The notes under the pieces are model-generated. The model did not search any database, was not told the DNA's origin, and was given only the letters and a program-made list of their open reading frames with translations. A DNA stretch of 64,000 nucleotides from CAVOAK01 sp965217615 (GTDB lineage Bacteria > Pseudomonadota > Alphaproteobacteria > UBA8366 > CAVOAK01). The position numbers and the translations under genes were made by a program. The stretch is taken from assembly GCA_965217615.1 (NCBI GenBank), contig CBDCIT010000039.1, positions 1-64,000 of the forward strand, written 5' to 3'. Below, piece by piece: positions 44,824 through 54,320 of this stretch (the stretch's first letter is position 1; the number at the start of each line of letters is the position of its first letter).

Positions 44824-46182
44824 CTAACGGTTCGCCTGTCTGCCGGCAACGGCGGAGACCGGCGCCAGCACGAAACCACGCTCGCTCAGCCCCCGAATCC
44901 ACCGTTTTAGTCTCGCAATTGTGATGGGAAAGGGTTGGCCAAATGCAACCGCGGCTCCGTTCTTGCGGGCGGTTTTCTCGACTTCTTCAAGTTGGCCGTC
45001 GATGGCGATGCGACTGGCTTGTTGATCGAGGAAGATATCGTTGACGGCGCGCGGTAAGCCCACTTCCGTCGCCAAGTGTGGCGCGACGCTTAGTGGGTTG
45101 TCCCGGCCATCCACGAACATAAGCCCGCGCCGCTTCAGTTCCACCAATATGGGGCGCAGGGCCTGAGCATCGGTCGCAAATCGCGATCCGAGAAAGTTTG
45201 TCACGCCGACATAGCCGGTAAACCGGCTCAAAACCCACTCGAGTCGTCGCAGATTCTGTTCGGCATCGAGTGTCGTCAATAGCCCGTAAGGCCCTGGGTC
45301 GCTACGCGGATAGTCGAGCGGTTCCATCGGCAGGGTGATGACCACTTCATGACCTGCTGCTCGGGAGGCGTCGATCCACTCGTCCAGCCGTCGCGCATAG
45401 GGAGCGAACGCGAGCGTCACTGCTCCTGGCAGTTCTTGAATCGCGCTCTGTGTGCTGGTTGCAGAAACGCCAAGGTTTGTAATCACGATCGCGATTCTCG
45501 GGCGCGTCTCGAGCGCGTTGAAGGGTCGAGAATACACGCGCCAGGGCTGCCGACCCGCCGCATCGACAATCGGCAGAGGTCCCAGTTCGCCATTTTCTAC
45601 GAGTTCCGGGTCCGGATGAGGATGGGAGACGGCAACAGTTTCAAATTGTTGCGCCGTCGCCGGCTGGGCGGCAATGCCATTTGTTTGAGCCGCAGTCCCC
45701 GCGTTGGAGGCATCTGCGCTTCCGGCTGATTGCGTTTGTTCGGAGACAGAGCTCGCTCCGCCACTCTCGGCCTCCGGCGCGGCCGCACCGGATTCTGGGG
45801 CGGTGATTTGCGACTGGCGGCTCCGCAGGGGTTGCTTCGGCGGCGGGACTTCCATGGACATCTGTGGGCGCATCGCCCGCAACTCCGCCATGGTGCTGTC
45901 TTCAGTGAGTTCAAGCCACAGGAAAACGCCGGCTACCAGCAGAATGAATACGCCCCAAGCAGAGCCGAGGAGGATCCACGGCATATACGGATTTGGTTCT
46001 TTGGGAGTGAGATACTCGTCTCTGTCGTCGTCTACTTCAACGAAATCGTTACTCTCGGCCGCCTCGCCGACCATCTCCTCAGCGTCTGCAAGTTCTTCAA
46101 CGGTATCAGGCTCGCCGCCCTCGGGCGCCGCCGGATCTCCGCTGTCGTCGTCAACGTCTTCGACGTCGTCGACGTCCGACAT
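44824..46182 (-). CDS. Divergent polysaccharide deacetylase family protein
   Basis: A 452-residue inner-membrane-anchored protein. It has an acidic cytoplasmic N-terminus (residues 1-65, rich in Asp/Glu), one membrane helix (PWILLGSAWGVFILLVAGVF), a Ser/Ala/Gln-rich linker (~105-195) and the periplasmic DUF610/PF04748 domain (RPRIAIVITNLGVSATSTQ, VTLAFAPYARRLDEW, EVVITLPMEPLDYP, GVTNFLGSRFATDA). It is regularly found next to ctpA and envC and is assumed to act on the cell wall; the reaction is not established. Confidence 0.92.
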   Translation of the reverse strand: MSDVDDVEDVDDDSGDPAAPEGGEPDTVEELADAEEMVGEAAESNDFVEVDDDRDEYLTPKEPNPYMPWILLGSAWGVFILLVAGVFLWLELTEDSTMAELRAMRPQMSMEVPPPKQPLRSRQSQITAPESGAAAPEAESGGASSVSEQTQSAGSADASNAGTAAQTNGIAAQPATAQQFETVAVSHPHPDPELVENGELGPLPIVDAAGRQPWRVYSRPFNALETRPRIAIVITNLGVSATSTQSAIQELPGAVTLAFAPYARRLDEWIDASRAAGHEVVITLPMEPLDYPRSDPGPYGLLTTLDAEQNLRRLEWVLSRFTGYVGVTNFLGSRFATDAQALRPILVELKRRGLMFVDGRDNPLSVAPHLATEVGLPRAVNDIFLDQQASRIAIDGQLEEVEKTARKNGAAVAFGQPFPITIARLKRWIRGLSERGFVLAPVSAVAGRQANR

Positions 46183-46231
46183 GCTCTACCTCGCCAGGTT
46201 CTGCCGATAGCCGTCCAACGTCGCTACCGGA

Positions 46232-47536
46232 TCAATTAACGAAACGCTTTCCGTAAAGCGCAATGCCTTGCAGTAGATCAACTGCACGCCCAAGTTGGTA
46301 GTCGATCGGCGTTCCATCGCCGGACGACCTCGCGGCGACACCTCCCTGTTGGTCGGAATCCGCGTTTTCGTCGCTCTCGTTCTTAAGCGCGCCGCGTAGA
46401 TCCTCTTCGTGTCGTTCGCGGTTGCGGCCTTGCAGTGGTTCGAGTCGCACCTGTTCCACAACGATGTCAGGATCGATTCCTTTGGTCTGGATGGAGCGAC
46501 CTGACGGTGTGAAATACCGTTGTGTCGTCAGCTTTATTGCACCCGCCCGGCCGAGCGGCATGATGGTTTGTACCGATCCTTTGCCGAATGTACGCGTGCC
46601 CAGCAAGATGCCGCGCCGGTGGTCTTGAAGTGCACCGGCGACAATCTCCGACGCCGAAGCTGAACCTGAATTTATCAGGACAACGACCGGAAGGCCGCCT
46701 GTTATGTCGCCTGGCGTCGCGTTGAAGCGCTGCGCGTTGTCAGCGGAACGCCCACGAGTGGACACGATTTCGCCTTGCTCCAGAAATGCGTCTGAAACCT
46801 CGACGGCCTGGTCTAGAAGCCCGCCGGGATTATTACGCAAGTCTAGGATGAATCCCGTCAGCTGGTCGCCGAGTTCTTCGTTCAGCTTCTTGACGGCTCG
46901 CAACAGGCCGCTCTTTGTCTGTTCATTGAAGCTGGTGATTCGAACGTAGCCGGCATTGTCCTCAACCCGGGAGCGTACCGAATCGATTCGGATCTTGTCA
47001 CGGGTGAGTGTCACGTCGAACGCTTCGGTGTCGCGTCTACGTATGGTGAGAGTGATGTCGCTCCCGACCTTGCCGCGCATTTTTTCCACGGCTTTGTTGA
47101 GTGTTAGTCCGCGCACCGCCTCGCCGTCGAGATGCGTAATAAAGTCACCGACCTGTATTCCGGCGCGGTAGGCCGGCGTATCGTCAATAGGCGATACCAC
47201 CTTAACGACGCCATCCTCCAACGTGACTTCAATACCAAGGCCGCCGAACTCGCCCCGCGTTTGCACCTGCATATCCTGGAAGTGCTTGGCGTTAAGAAAA
47301 CTTGAATGCGGATCTAGGCTCGCCAACATGCCTTGAATGGCCGCCTCGATAAGGGCCTCGTCGCTGACGCCTTCCACATAGTCGGCCCGGACCCGTTCAA
47401 ACACATCGCCAAACAATTCGAGCTGACGATATGTCTCCGACTTGTCCTGTTGGGCCGGCCCCACAAGTGGAAATGCAAGTAGGCCAACCGAAACAACCGC
47501 CATCCCGAAGATGGTCCTTCGCACGTTTTTCATCAT
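46232..47536 (-). CDS. ctpA: Carboxy-terminal processing protease (S41)
   Basis: A 434-residue periplasmic serine protease. It has a signal peptide (MKNVRRTIFGMAVVSVGLLA), a PDZ domain (~95-175: GGLGIEVTLEDGVVKVVSP) and the S41 core with catalytic Ser in NSGSASASEIVAGAL and Lys in GTRTFGKGSVQT. The C-terminus is charged. Substrates are usually cell-wall hydrolases or their partners, in keeping with envC directly upstream. The start overlaps the envC stop by four bases. Confidence 0.95.
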   Translation of the reverse strand: MMKNVRRTIFGMAVVSVGLLAFPLVGPAQQDKSETYRQLELFGDVFERVRADYVEGVSDEALIEAAIQGMLASLDPHSSFLNAKHFQDMQVQTRGEFGGLGIEVTLEDGVVKVVSPIDDTPAYRAGIQVGDFITHLDGEAVRGLTLNKAVEKMRGKVGSDITLTIRRRDTEAFDVTLTRDKIRIDSVRSRVEDNAGYVRITSFNEQTKSGLLRAVKKLNEELGDQLTGFILDLRNNPGGLLDQAVEVSDAFLEQGEIVSTRGRSADNAQRFNATPGDITGGLPVVVLINSGSASASEIVAGALQDHRRGILLGTRTFGKGSVQTIMPLGRAGAIKLTTQRYFTPSGRSIQTKGIDPDIVVEQVRLEPLQGRNRERHEEDLRGALKNESDENADSDQQGGVAARSSGDGTPIDYQLGRAVDLLQGIALYGKRFVN

Positions 47537-48720
47537 CCCCGCACTTTCTGTCCTCCAGCCGTCATCCAGGGTAGCGGATTTATCGGTTGGCCGTCTCGGC
47601 GCAACTCGACATAAAGGGCCGTCTCTTCCCTATCTGCACGGCCCATGGAGCCTATAGGTTCGCCGGCCAACAGCCATTGACCGACCACACAGTCGATCTT
47701 CGCCATTCCGGCAAGTACAGTATGATATCCGCCGCCGTGCTCGATTATCAAGATTTGCCCATATCTACGAAACGAACCGGCATATGCAACCTTCCCGTCG
47801 TGCGGCGCAACAATCTGCGCTCGCTCACGCGTGACGATGGTGATGCCTCTTGAAGCGTTGCCAAATTCTGAACCCTCGCCATAGCGCTGATTGACGCGCC
47901 CTTGCACCGGCAACGCAACCGGACCACTGGCAGGAAAGGGTCTGATTCCCACCGGTCTGGCCAACAATACGCTGGCCGCCAGTTTGGAGACGCTACGGCG
48001 CTTTGATCCAAGGCGGGCCATAAGCTCGCGCAGGGATTGCGCTTGACCCGCCAGCACTTTGATTTCGTCGGCAACGCGGCGACTTTCCATCTCCGTTTGC
48101 TTTTGCAGTGCGGTCTTGCGCTGCATAACCGGCGTCAACCGAGCTCGTTCGATCGCTACTGCGTCTGATGTTCGCGCCAGCGTCGCACTCTGATCGCTAA
48201 TATCACGTTTGACCCGCTCCAAGGTGTCTATTTCGTGGCGCAGCGCTTCTGCGTCCGAGGCGAGCCGCGGTAGGGCCGTGCGAAGCAGGACGGCACTCCG
48301 CAGCGTATCGATCGGATTACCGGGCCCTACGAGTAGCGAGCGCGGCGGATTCAGAGACAGTCGTTCCAGTGCACCCAGCGTGCCGCTCAGCTGCCTGCGC
48401 CGCAATCGCAGCAGCGATTCGCGGTGTATCGCTTCGTCCCTGAGTTCGGCGAGTTGCCGCTCCAGCTGCGACATCAGCGCCTCGCTCTCTTGGGCGCGCC
48501 GGGCAATGTCTATGGACTTGCGCCGCAGCTCGGTTAATTCTGCGACAAGGCCTTGCGAGCGCTTTTCAAGCGCCGATGCACGATCCTGGCCCGTGGAGAG
48601 CCGTTGTTCGATGGACTCCAGCTGCTTTTGCGCTTGTGCATTCACTGGCAGCGACGACACGCATACCGCCACGGCAAAGACGATCGCACCGCAGGCGGGC
48701 GCAAGGTCAGCCAACCGCAC
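47533..48720 (-). CDS. envC: Murein hydrolase activator EnvC
   Basis: A 395-residue periplasmic protein. After a signal peptide (cleavage near VNAQAQ, residue ~30) it has a long coiled coil (~30-255) and a C-terminal LytM/M23 domain (APHDGKVAYAGSFRRYGQIL ... GGYHTVLAGM). The usual Zn ligands of active M23 peptidases are not complete, as expected for EnvC, which activates amidases instead of cutting itself. It overlaps gpmI by 14 bases and ctpA by four. Confidence 0.9.
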   Translation of the reverse strand: MRLADLAPACGAIVFAVAVCVSSLPVNAQAQKQLESIEQRLSTGQDRASALEKRSQGLVAELTELRRKSIDIARRAQESEALMSQLERQLAELRDEAIHRESLLRLRRRQLSGTLGALERLSLNPPRSLLVGPGNPIDTLRSAVLLRTALPRLASDAEALRHEIDTLERVKRDISDQSATLARTSDAVAIERARLTPVMQRKTALQKQTEMESRRVADEIKVLAGQAQSLRELMARLGSKRRSVSKLAASVLLARPVGIRPFPASGPVALPVQGRVNQRYGEGSEFGNASRGITIVTRERAQIVAPHDGKVAYAGSFRRYGQILIIEHGGGYHTVLAGMAKIDCVVGQWLLAGEPIGSMGRADREETALYVELRRDGQPINPLPWMTAGGQKVRG

Positions 48721-50281
48721 GCCGATCCCCGCTATGTGCGATCAGGGAATGCCCCGTCATCTCCTGAGGTTGCTGCAGGTCCATCAGATCCAGCAGTGTC
48801 GGCGCAACGTCGGCGAGGGCGCCATTCTCGAGCGCTGCGACGTCGGCAAGCTCGCCAACCAGAAGTATCGGCACTTGATTACATGTATGGGCAGTGTGCG
48901 CCTGCCCGGTTCCCGGATCGCGCATGGCTTCGGCATTGCCGTGATCGGCTGTGATCAGCAATACCCCATCAACCTTGTCGACCGCCTCGACAAGGCGTCC
49001 CAAGCAGGCATCGACCGTCTCAACGGCGCATTTTGCCGCTTCGATGTTGCCGGTATGACCGACCATGTCTGTGTTGGCAAAGTTGACAACGATCAAGTCG
49101 AAGTCGCCGTTCGCCGTGGCATCGACGAGACGATCGGTCAGTTCCGGCGCAGACATTTCGGGCTTGAGATCGTATGTGGCAACCTTGGGAGAGGGAACGA
49201 GGATTCTCTCTTCGCCTGGGAACTCTTGCTCCTCGCCGCCGTTAAGAAAAAATGTTACGTGCGCATACTTTTCGGTCTCTGCAATTCTCAACTGCCGCAG
49301 ACCTGCGTTTGCGACGACACTGCCTAGCGTATTCGCGAGATGCTTTGGACGAAATAATGTATCAAGGCGCTGGTCGAGTTCGCGCGAGTAAGCCACCATG
49401 CCAACGGCCGCGGAAAACTGTACGGTTCGCGAGCGTGGAAACTCGGCGAAAGCGGGTTCGAGGAGCGCTGACATGATTTGGCGCGCGCGGTCGGCCCGAA
49501 AATTGGCCATCAACATACCATCACCGTTCCGCATGCCTTGGTAGCCGGCAATAACCGTGGGGCGGACAAATTCGTCTGTCTCATCTCGAGCATAGGACGC
49601 GGTGATCGCAGCGTCGGCATCAGCGGCTGTATCTCCGTCACCGTCGGTCAGCGCCGCATGTACAAGGGCCGTGCGCTCGAAACGGCTGTCCCGGTCCATC
49701 GCGTAGTAGCGTCCGCTGACCGTGGCGATTCGTCCGCCCGGCGCGGCTTTGCGAAACTCGGCAACGAATTGGCGGGCGCTCTTGGGCGGTGAATCTCGGC
49801 CATCCAGGAATGCATGGACGGCCACCTCAATTCCAGTGGCATTCAACAGGTTTGCAAGGGTGGCGATATGGTTTTGATGTGCGTGGACGCCGCCTGGTGA
49901 CAGCAATCCCATGAGATGTGCGGTTCCATCGCTCGCCTTCAATTTGGCAATGAACGCCTTGAGCGCTGAATTCGCAGTCAGTTGCCGCGTCTTAATGGCC
50001 TCGTCAATCCGTGGCAGATCCTGAACTACGATCCGCCCCGCGCCCAAGTTCATATGGCCGACCTCGGAGTTTCCCATCTGCCCGTCGGGGAGACCCACAT
50101 GGTGCTCGGAGGCATCAAGAAGCGCATGCGGATAGCGGGCGATAAGTGCATCCCAAACTGGCGTCCTAGCTTGGGCGATCGCGTTGTTCTCGCGCTTGGC
50201 GCTCATACCCCAGCCGTCGAGAATGCAGAGTACGGCAAGTCGTCGTCGACGAGTTTCGGCCATGGCATTTATATAAGTCAT
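48707..50281 (-). CDS. gpmI: 2,3-bisphosphoglycerate-independent phosphoglycerate mutase
   Basis: It interconverts 3- and 2-phosphoglycerate in glycolysis and gluconeogenesis with two Mn ions. It has the metal Asp in CILDGWGMS, nucleophile Ser in GQMGNSEVGHMNLGAGR, HAFLDGRDSPPKSA, FNFRADRARQI-like NFRADRARQIM, NFANTDMVGHTG and ADHGNAEAM. ATG at 50281 follows ggaggg closely; ATG at 50263 (MAETRRRRLAV) is an equally possible start. Complete. Confidence 0.94.
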   Translation of the reverse strand: MTYINAMAETRRRRLAVLCILDGWGMSAKRENNAIAQARTPVWDALIARYPHALLDASEHHVGLPDGQMGNSEVGHMNLGAGRIVVQDLPRIDEAIKTRQLTANSALKAFIAKLKASDGTAHLMGLLSPGGVHAHQNHIATLANLLNATGIEVAVHAFLDGRDSPPKSARQFVAEFRKAAPGGRIATVSGRYYAMDRDSRFERTALVHAALTDGDGDTAADADAAITASYARDETDEFVRPTVIAGYQGMRNGDGMLMANFRADRARQIMSALLEPAFAEFPRSRTVQFSAAVGMVAYSRELDQRLDTLFRPKHLANTLGSVVANAGLRQLRIAETEKYAHVTFFLNGGEEQEFPGEERILVPSPKVATYDLKPEMSAPELTDRLVDATANGDFDLIVVNFANTDMVGHTGNIEAAKCAVETVDACLGRLVEAVDKVDGVLLITADHGNAEAMRDPGTGQAHTAHTCNQVPILLVGELADVAALENGALADVAPTLLDLMDLQQPQEMTGHSLIAHSGDRRAVG

Positions 50282-50325
50282 TTCCCTCCACGAGCATAGT
50301 CCGCGGCAAGGCTGAGCGCTCGCGA

Positions 50326-50778
50326 TCACGCGCGATGGTAGGGGTGGCCATCGAGAATTTGCTGCGCCCGGTAGATTTGTTCCGCCAACAGCGCGCGCAT
50401 GAGCAGATGCGGCCAGGTAACGCGGCCAAATGACAAAACAAGCTGGGCTGCCGCACGGACCTTTGCATCCAGACCGTCTGCGCCGCCGATGAGAAATGCC
50501 AACTCGGCAACGCCATCATCACGCCATCGCCCCAGATGTTGGGCAAATTGCATGCTGGTCAAACTGTCGCCGCGTTCGTCAAGCGCGACGACAATGGCGC
50601 CTTCCGGCACCGCACGTGCGAGCGCGTCATTCTTCCGACTACGGTCAGGCCTGGTCCCCCGGTTTTCGGGGATTTCACGTAAGGTCAGCGGCCAGCGAAT
50701 GCGCTTCGCGTAGTGCTCGTAGGTCGTTCGTTCCGGTCCTTTTCTTGCGCGACCTACGGCTACGATGGTGATCTTCAA
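50326..50778 (-). CDS. rlmH: 23S rRNA pseudouridine-1915 N3-methyltransferase
   Basis: A 150-residue SPOUT-class methyltransferase acting on helix 69 of 23S rRNA. It has KITIVAVGRARKGPE, VVALDERGDSLTSMQFA, the knot-forming FLIGGADGLD and the C-terminal TWPHLLMRALLAEQIYRAQ plus GHPYHRA. The start is taken as TTG at 50778 with aagg nine bases upstream; longer frames run into rsfS. It forms a unit with rsfS and nadD. Confidence 0.93.
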   Translation of the reverse strand: MKITIVAVGRARKGPERTTYEHYAKRIRWPLTLREIPENRGTRPDRSRKNDALARAVPEGAIVVALDERGDSLTSMQFAQHLGRWRDDGVAELAFLIGGADGLDAKVRAAAQLVLSFGRVTWPHLLMRALLAEQIYRAQQILDGHPYHRA

Positions 50779-50788
50779 CCGGAGCGCC

Positions 50789-51127
50789 TTAGAGCGTTGC
50801 CGTCGAGGCGGCACTCTCAGGGAGTTCAAGACCCCACATCTTCTCGAGATTATAGAAAGCGCGCACTTCCGGCCGGAAGAGATGAACGATGACATCGCCA
50901 CCGTCGATCAAAACCCAGTCGGAACGCGAGCGGCCCTCTACCGATAATTTCGGTAGCTTAGCCTTCTTCAACTTGACGATAAGATGATCGGCCATGGCAC
51001 CGATTTGGCGTTGTGACGTGCCTGATGCGATGACCATGAAATCGGCGATCGTCGATTTTCCAGTCATATCGATCACGGTCACGTCGACTGCCTTGTCGTC
51101 GGCGAGCGATGCCTCGATTAGTTCCAA
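50789..51127 (-). CDS. rsfS: Ribosomal silencing factor
   Basis: A 112-residue protein that binds L14 and blocks subunit joining when nutrients are short. It has the DUF143/Iojap pattern: KAVDVTVIDMTGKSTIADFM, VIASGTSQRQIGAMADHL, DWVLIDGGDVIVHLFRPEVR and YNLEKMWG. The start appears to be TTG at 51127; no ATG or GTG occurs in frame between it and the upstream stop. Confidence 0.92.
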   Translation of the reverse strand: MELIEASLADDKAVDVTVIDMTGKSTIADFMVIASGTSQRQIGAMADHLIVKLKKAKLPKLSVEGRSRSDWVLIDGGDVIVHLFRPEVRAFYNLEKMWGLELPESAASTATL

Positions 51128-51208
51128 AGCAGCGCTCGGCGCGGTTGGCTTGCTTGAAGCCCTACCTATGATCGGCCTCTCGCGATCGGACTGCGATCCT
51201 GTTTCAAA

Positions 51209-51847
51209 CTAGTTCGCGTGACACGTCTCCTTCCTCGCGCCCCTTTGCCGGATCTTCGTCGCCGAAGCGGGATGCGGTGAGGTATGCAAGAACACCCACA
51301 CTGGCGGCGAACGTCCGATCAATTCAGCCGCGGCTCGCTCCGGTAATCTGAACTTGGCGAACCGCTGCGCAGCCACTCCAGCTAGGGCTTTTCGAGAATA
51401 TGAGGATCGCGTGAAAACCGCAATGGGAACGCTTTGGAAGAGCGTTTTCCAGTCTCTCCACATCGGCAACTGCAGCAGATTATCCGCGCCCATGAGCCAT
51501 ACAAATCTGGTGGCTGCGAAGCGACTCTTCAATGCCACAACGCTTTCGGCCGTATAAGACGTCCCAAGATTGCTCTCGATGTCGCTAACCCTGATTCGGG
51601 AGGAGCGTGCCACATGTCGGGCCGTCTCCAAACGCGTCTCAAGCGGTGCCATGTCGTCGGTATTTTTGAGGGGGTTTTGCGGTGAGACGAGCCACCATAC
51701 TTCGTCCAGCTGCAAGCGCTTGTGCGCCTCAAGGCTGATATGGCGGTGACCGTCATGCGCCGGATTGAACGACCCGCCTAACAGGCCGACCCGATCTACG
51801 CTAGTGGCTGGAAGATTGGCGATGTGGTCAGTCTCGACGACGGCCAT
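51209..51847 (-). CDS. nadD: Nicotinate-nucleotide adenylyltransferase
   Basis: It adenylates nicotinate mononucleotide in NAD synthesis. The 212-residue protein has the nucleotidyltransferase motif LLGGSFNPAHDGHRHIS (HxGH type; residues ~22-38), WWLVSPQNPLK, LMGADNLLQLPMWRDW and the C-terminal SATKIR (SxTxIR type). The first ~17 residues vary between species. Next to rsfS as in many bacteria. Confidence 0.94.
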   Translation of the reverse strand: MAVVETDHIANLPATSVDRVGLLGGSFNPAHDGHRHISLEAHKRLQLDEVWWLVSPQNPLKNTDDMAPLETRLETARHVARSSRIRVSDIESNLGTSYTAESVVALKSRFAATRFVWLMGADNLLQLPMWRDWKTLFQSVPIAVFTRSSYSRKALAGVAAQRFAKFRLPERAAAELIGRSPPVWVFLHTSPHPASATKIRQRGARKETCHAN

Positions 51848-51862
51848 GGTCTCGGCAGGACG

Positions 51863-53146
51863 TCATGGTCTGCACTGTCCCGCACCGCGGACGACATACT
51901 TGTAACTGGTCAACTGCTCCGCGCCGACCGGACCGCGGGCGTGCAGCTTGCTCGTTGAAATGCCGATCTCCACGCCCATCCCAAACTCGCCGCCATCGGC
52001 ATACTGCGTAGAGGCATTGTGCAAGACGATGCCGCTGTCAACGCGGGACAAGAACGTCTCAGCTGCCGCCCCGTCCTCGGTTATGATGGATTCTGTGTGG
52101 TGCGACCCGTAGCGTTCGATGAAGGCAATTGCGTCTTCTAGTCCGTCGACGACCTTCACTGAGATGATCGCATCAAGGTACTCCGCCGACCAGTCTGCGT
52201 CGCTCGCGGGAACGATGCGGTCATCTATGTTGCGCGCATCGTCATCGCCGCGAACCTCACAGCCGGCCTCGACGAGCTTGTCGACGATGCCCGGCAGTTG
52301 AGCGGCGGCAACGCTGCGGTCGATCGCGAGATTTTCGGCTGCACCACAAATTCCCGTCCGCCGCATCTTGGAATTATGCGCAATCTCGCGCGCCATCGCT
52401 GCATCCGCTGCTTCGTGAACGTAAACCGTGCAAACGCCTTCCAGATGGGCGAGCACGGGAATCCGCGACTCCGCCATCACGCGCTCGATCAGCGAGCGCC
52501 CGCCTCGCGGGACGATGACGTCAATGAGATCCGACAATTGCAGCATGGCGCCGACGGCGGCGCGATCCCGCGTTGGGATCATTTGCACGCTATGAACCGG
52601 TAGCCCGGCGGCCGCCAATCCTTTTTGTAGACAGGTCGTAATGACGGTTGAAGAATGGAAGCTCTCGGACCCCCCACGCAGGATCGCGGCGTTGCCCGAC
52701 TTCAGGCAAAGTCCGCCTGCGTCCGCCGTCACATTCGGGCGCGATTCGTAGATGATGCCGATCACGCCAAGCGGCACCGTCACGCGGGCAATCTTGAGTC
52801 CGTTGGGCCGTTCCCACTCGCCTTGTACGCGGCCCACTGGGTCGCTTAACTGTGCGACCTCTTCAAGGCCACCCGCCATCGTCTCGATTCGATCAGAGGT
52901 CAACAAAAGTCGGTCGCGCATTGCTGCGCGGAGACCCTTCTCTTCGGCATAGGCCATATCGGCGGCGTTGGCCTCTTCGATCGCCTGGAGTTCCGTCCGC
53001 ACGGCGCTTGCGGCGGCGCTAAGCGCTTTATTCTTGGTCGCATCGTCCGCGCGCGCCAAGACCTGGCCGGCCGCACTCGCCGCCTCGGCGATTTGCCGCA
53101 GACCGGCCTCGACACTGTCTTGTTCAAACGCTTCAGCAATAGTCAT
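51863..53146 (-). CDS. proA: Gamma-glutamyl phosphate reductase
   Basis: Second step of proline synthesis. The 427-residue protein has LKSGNAAILRGGSES, IPVLAHLEGVCTVYVHEAAD and the catalytic Cys in RRTGICGAAENL, then ASTQYADGGEFGMGVEIGIS near the end. ATG at 53146 is chosen; a TTG ten codons upstream overlaps the proB end. It follows proB with a 19-base gap. Confidence 0.95.
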   Translation of the reverse strand: MTIAEAFEQDSVEAGLRQIAEAASAAGQVLARADDATKNKALSAAASAVRTELQAIEEANAADMAYAEEKGLRAAMRDRLLLTSDRIETMAGGLEEVAQLSDPVGRVQGEWERPNGLKIARVTVPLGVIGIIYESRPNVTADAGGLCLKSGNAAILRGGSESFHSSTVITTCLQKGLAAAGLPVHSVQMIPTRDRAAVGAMLQLSDLIDVIVPRGGRSLIERVMAESRIPVLAHLEGVCTVYVHEAADAAMAREIAHNSKMRRTGICGAAENLAIDRSVAAAQLPGIVDKLVEAGCEVRGDDDARNIDDRIVPASDADWSAEYLDAIISVKVVDGLEDAIAFIERYGSHHTESIITEDGAAAETFLSRVDSGIVLHNASTQYADGGEFGMGVEIGISTSKLHARGPVGAEQLTSYKYVVRGAGQCRP

Positions 53147-53165
53147 CGACCCGGTCTCATTTTCG

Positions 53166-54320
53166 TCAGCTAACAACGAGATCGTCGCGGTGGATCATCT
53201 CATCGCGGCCACGATAGCCGAGAATCGTCTCTATTTCACCGCTCTTGTGTCCGGCGATACGCGCTGCGTCGCTCGTCGCATAGGCCGAAAGCCCGCGCGC
53301 GACCTCGCGTCCGTCGCCAACGCAGACGGTCACCAGGTCTCCGCGCTCGAACGTTCCTTTTACTTCGATGACACCGGCCGGGAGAAGGCTGGTCCCGCGA
53401 TGCAAGGCCTGTTCGGCTCCGTCGTCAACGACGATCACCCCCATCGGTTGCAGCGATCCGGCGATCCAGCGCTTGCGTGCCGTCAGCGGAGTGGCCTGCG
53501 GCAGGAACCATGTGCAGCGTGCACCTTCCTCTACGCGGTGTAGCGGGTGCATGTCGGTGCCCAATGCGATCGCCATCCGGCAGCCCGCAGCGACGGCAAT
53601 TCTTGCGGCCTGCAGCTTGGTTGCCATGCCGCCAGACGAGTAGCCGCGCGGAGGCTTGCCGGCCATGGCCTCGGTTTCGGCTGTGATCTCCTGCACCTCG
53701 GGGATATGTCGAGCCTGACGGTCGTGCCGGGGATCTCCTTCATAGAGACCGTCGATGTCGGACAGCAAAATCAGCGTGTCGGCGCTGATCATTGCGGCGA
53801 CTCGGGCTGCGAGCCGGTCATTGTCGCCAAAGCGAATTTCCTGTGTCGCGACGGTGTCGTTTTCGTTGATCACGGGGATGGCTCCCAACTGAAGCAGCTG
53901 GGTCAACGTATTACGCGCGTTGAGATGACGTCGCCGCTCTTCGGTATCGGCGAGCGTCAAGAGAATTTGCGCGACGGTCAGGCCGTGGCGCGCGAGTGTT
54001 GCCTGATAGGCATGTGCCAGGCGGATTTGGCCGGTCGCCGCGGCGGCTTGTTTTTCTTCGAGCCTGAGTGAAGGGCTGGTGAGGCCGAGATGACGTCGTC
54101 CGACGGCGATTGCTCCGGAGGACACGACCAAAACCTCCTGGCCACGGCTGCGGCACCGGGCGATGTCGTCGGCGAGAGCATTAAGCCAGTCATGTTGTAT
54201 CTCACCGTTGCTTTCGTCGACCAACAACGCAGATCCGATCTTGACGATGAGGCGGCGCGCGGCCGCGAGTTGTTGTGTGCCGGCTGCGCCGGCCTCAGTG
54301 CGTTTTTCTCTCTTACTCAT
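53166..54320 (-). CDS. proB: Glutamate 5-kinase
   Basis: First step of proline synthesis. The N-terminal amino-acid-kinase domain (~20-275: RLIVKIGSALLV, VLVVSSGAIAVGRRHL, PVINENDTVATQEIRFGDND, GYSSGGMATKLQAARIA) is followed by a PUA domain (~290-375: GVIVVDDGAEQALHRGTSLL). The start ATG at 54320 overlaps the obgE stop (ATGA), so the two are translationally coupled. Confidence 0.95.
   Translation of the reverse strand: MSKREKRTEAGAAGTQQLAAARRLIVKIGSALLVDESNGEIQHDWLNALADDIARCRSRGQEVLVVSSGAIAVGRRHLGLTSPSLRLEEKQAAAATGQIRLAHAYQATLARHGLTVAQILLTLADTEERRRHLNARNTLTQLLQLGAIPVINENDTVATQEIRFGDNDRLAARVAAMISADTLILLSDIDGLYEGDPRHDRQARHIPEVQEITAETEAMAGKPPRGYSSGGMATKLQAARIAVAAGCRMAIALGTDMHPLHRVEEGARCTWFLPQATPLTARKRWIAGSLQPMGVIVVDDGAEQALHRGTSLLPAGVIEVKGTFERGDLVTVCVGDGREVARGLSAYATSDAARIAGHKSGEIETILGYRGRDEMIHRDDLVVS

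Noticed and set aside
48209..49327. 372-residue plus-strand frame across envC and gpmI
   Set aside because: Antisense shadow of two well-supported genes.
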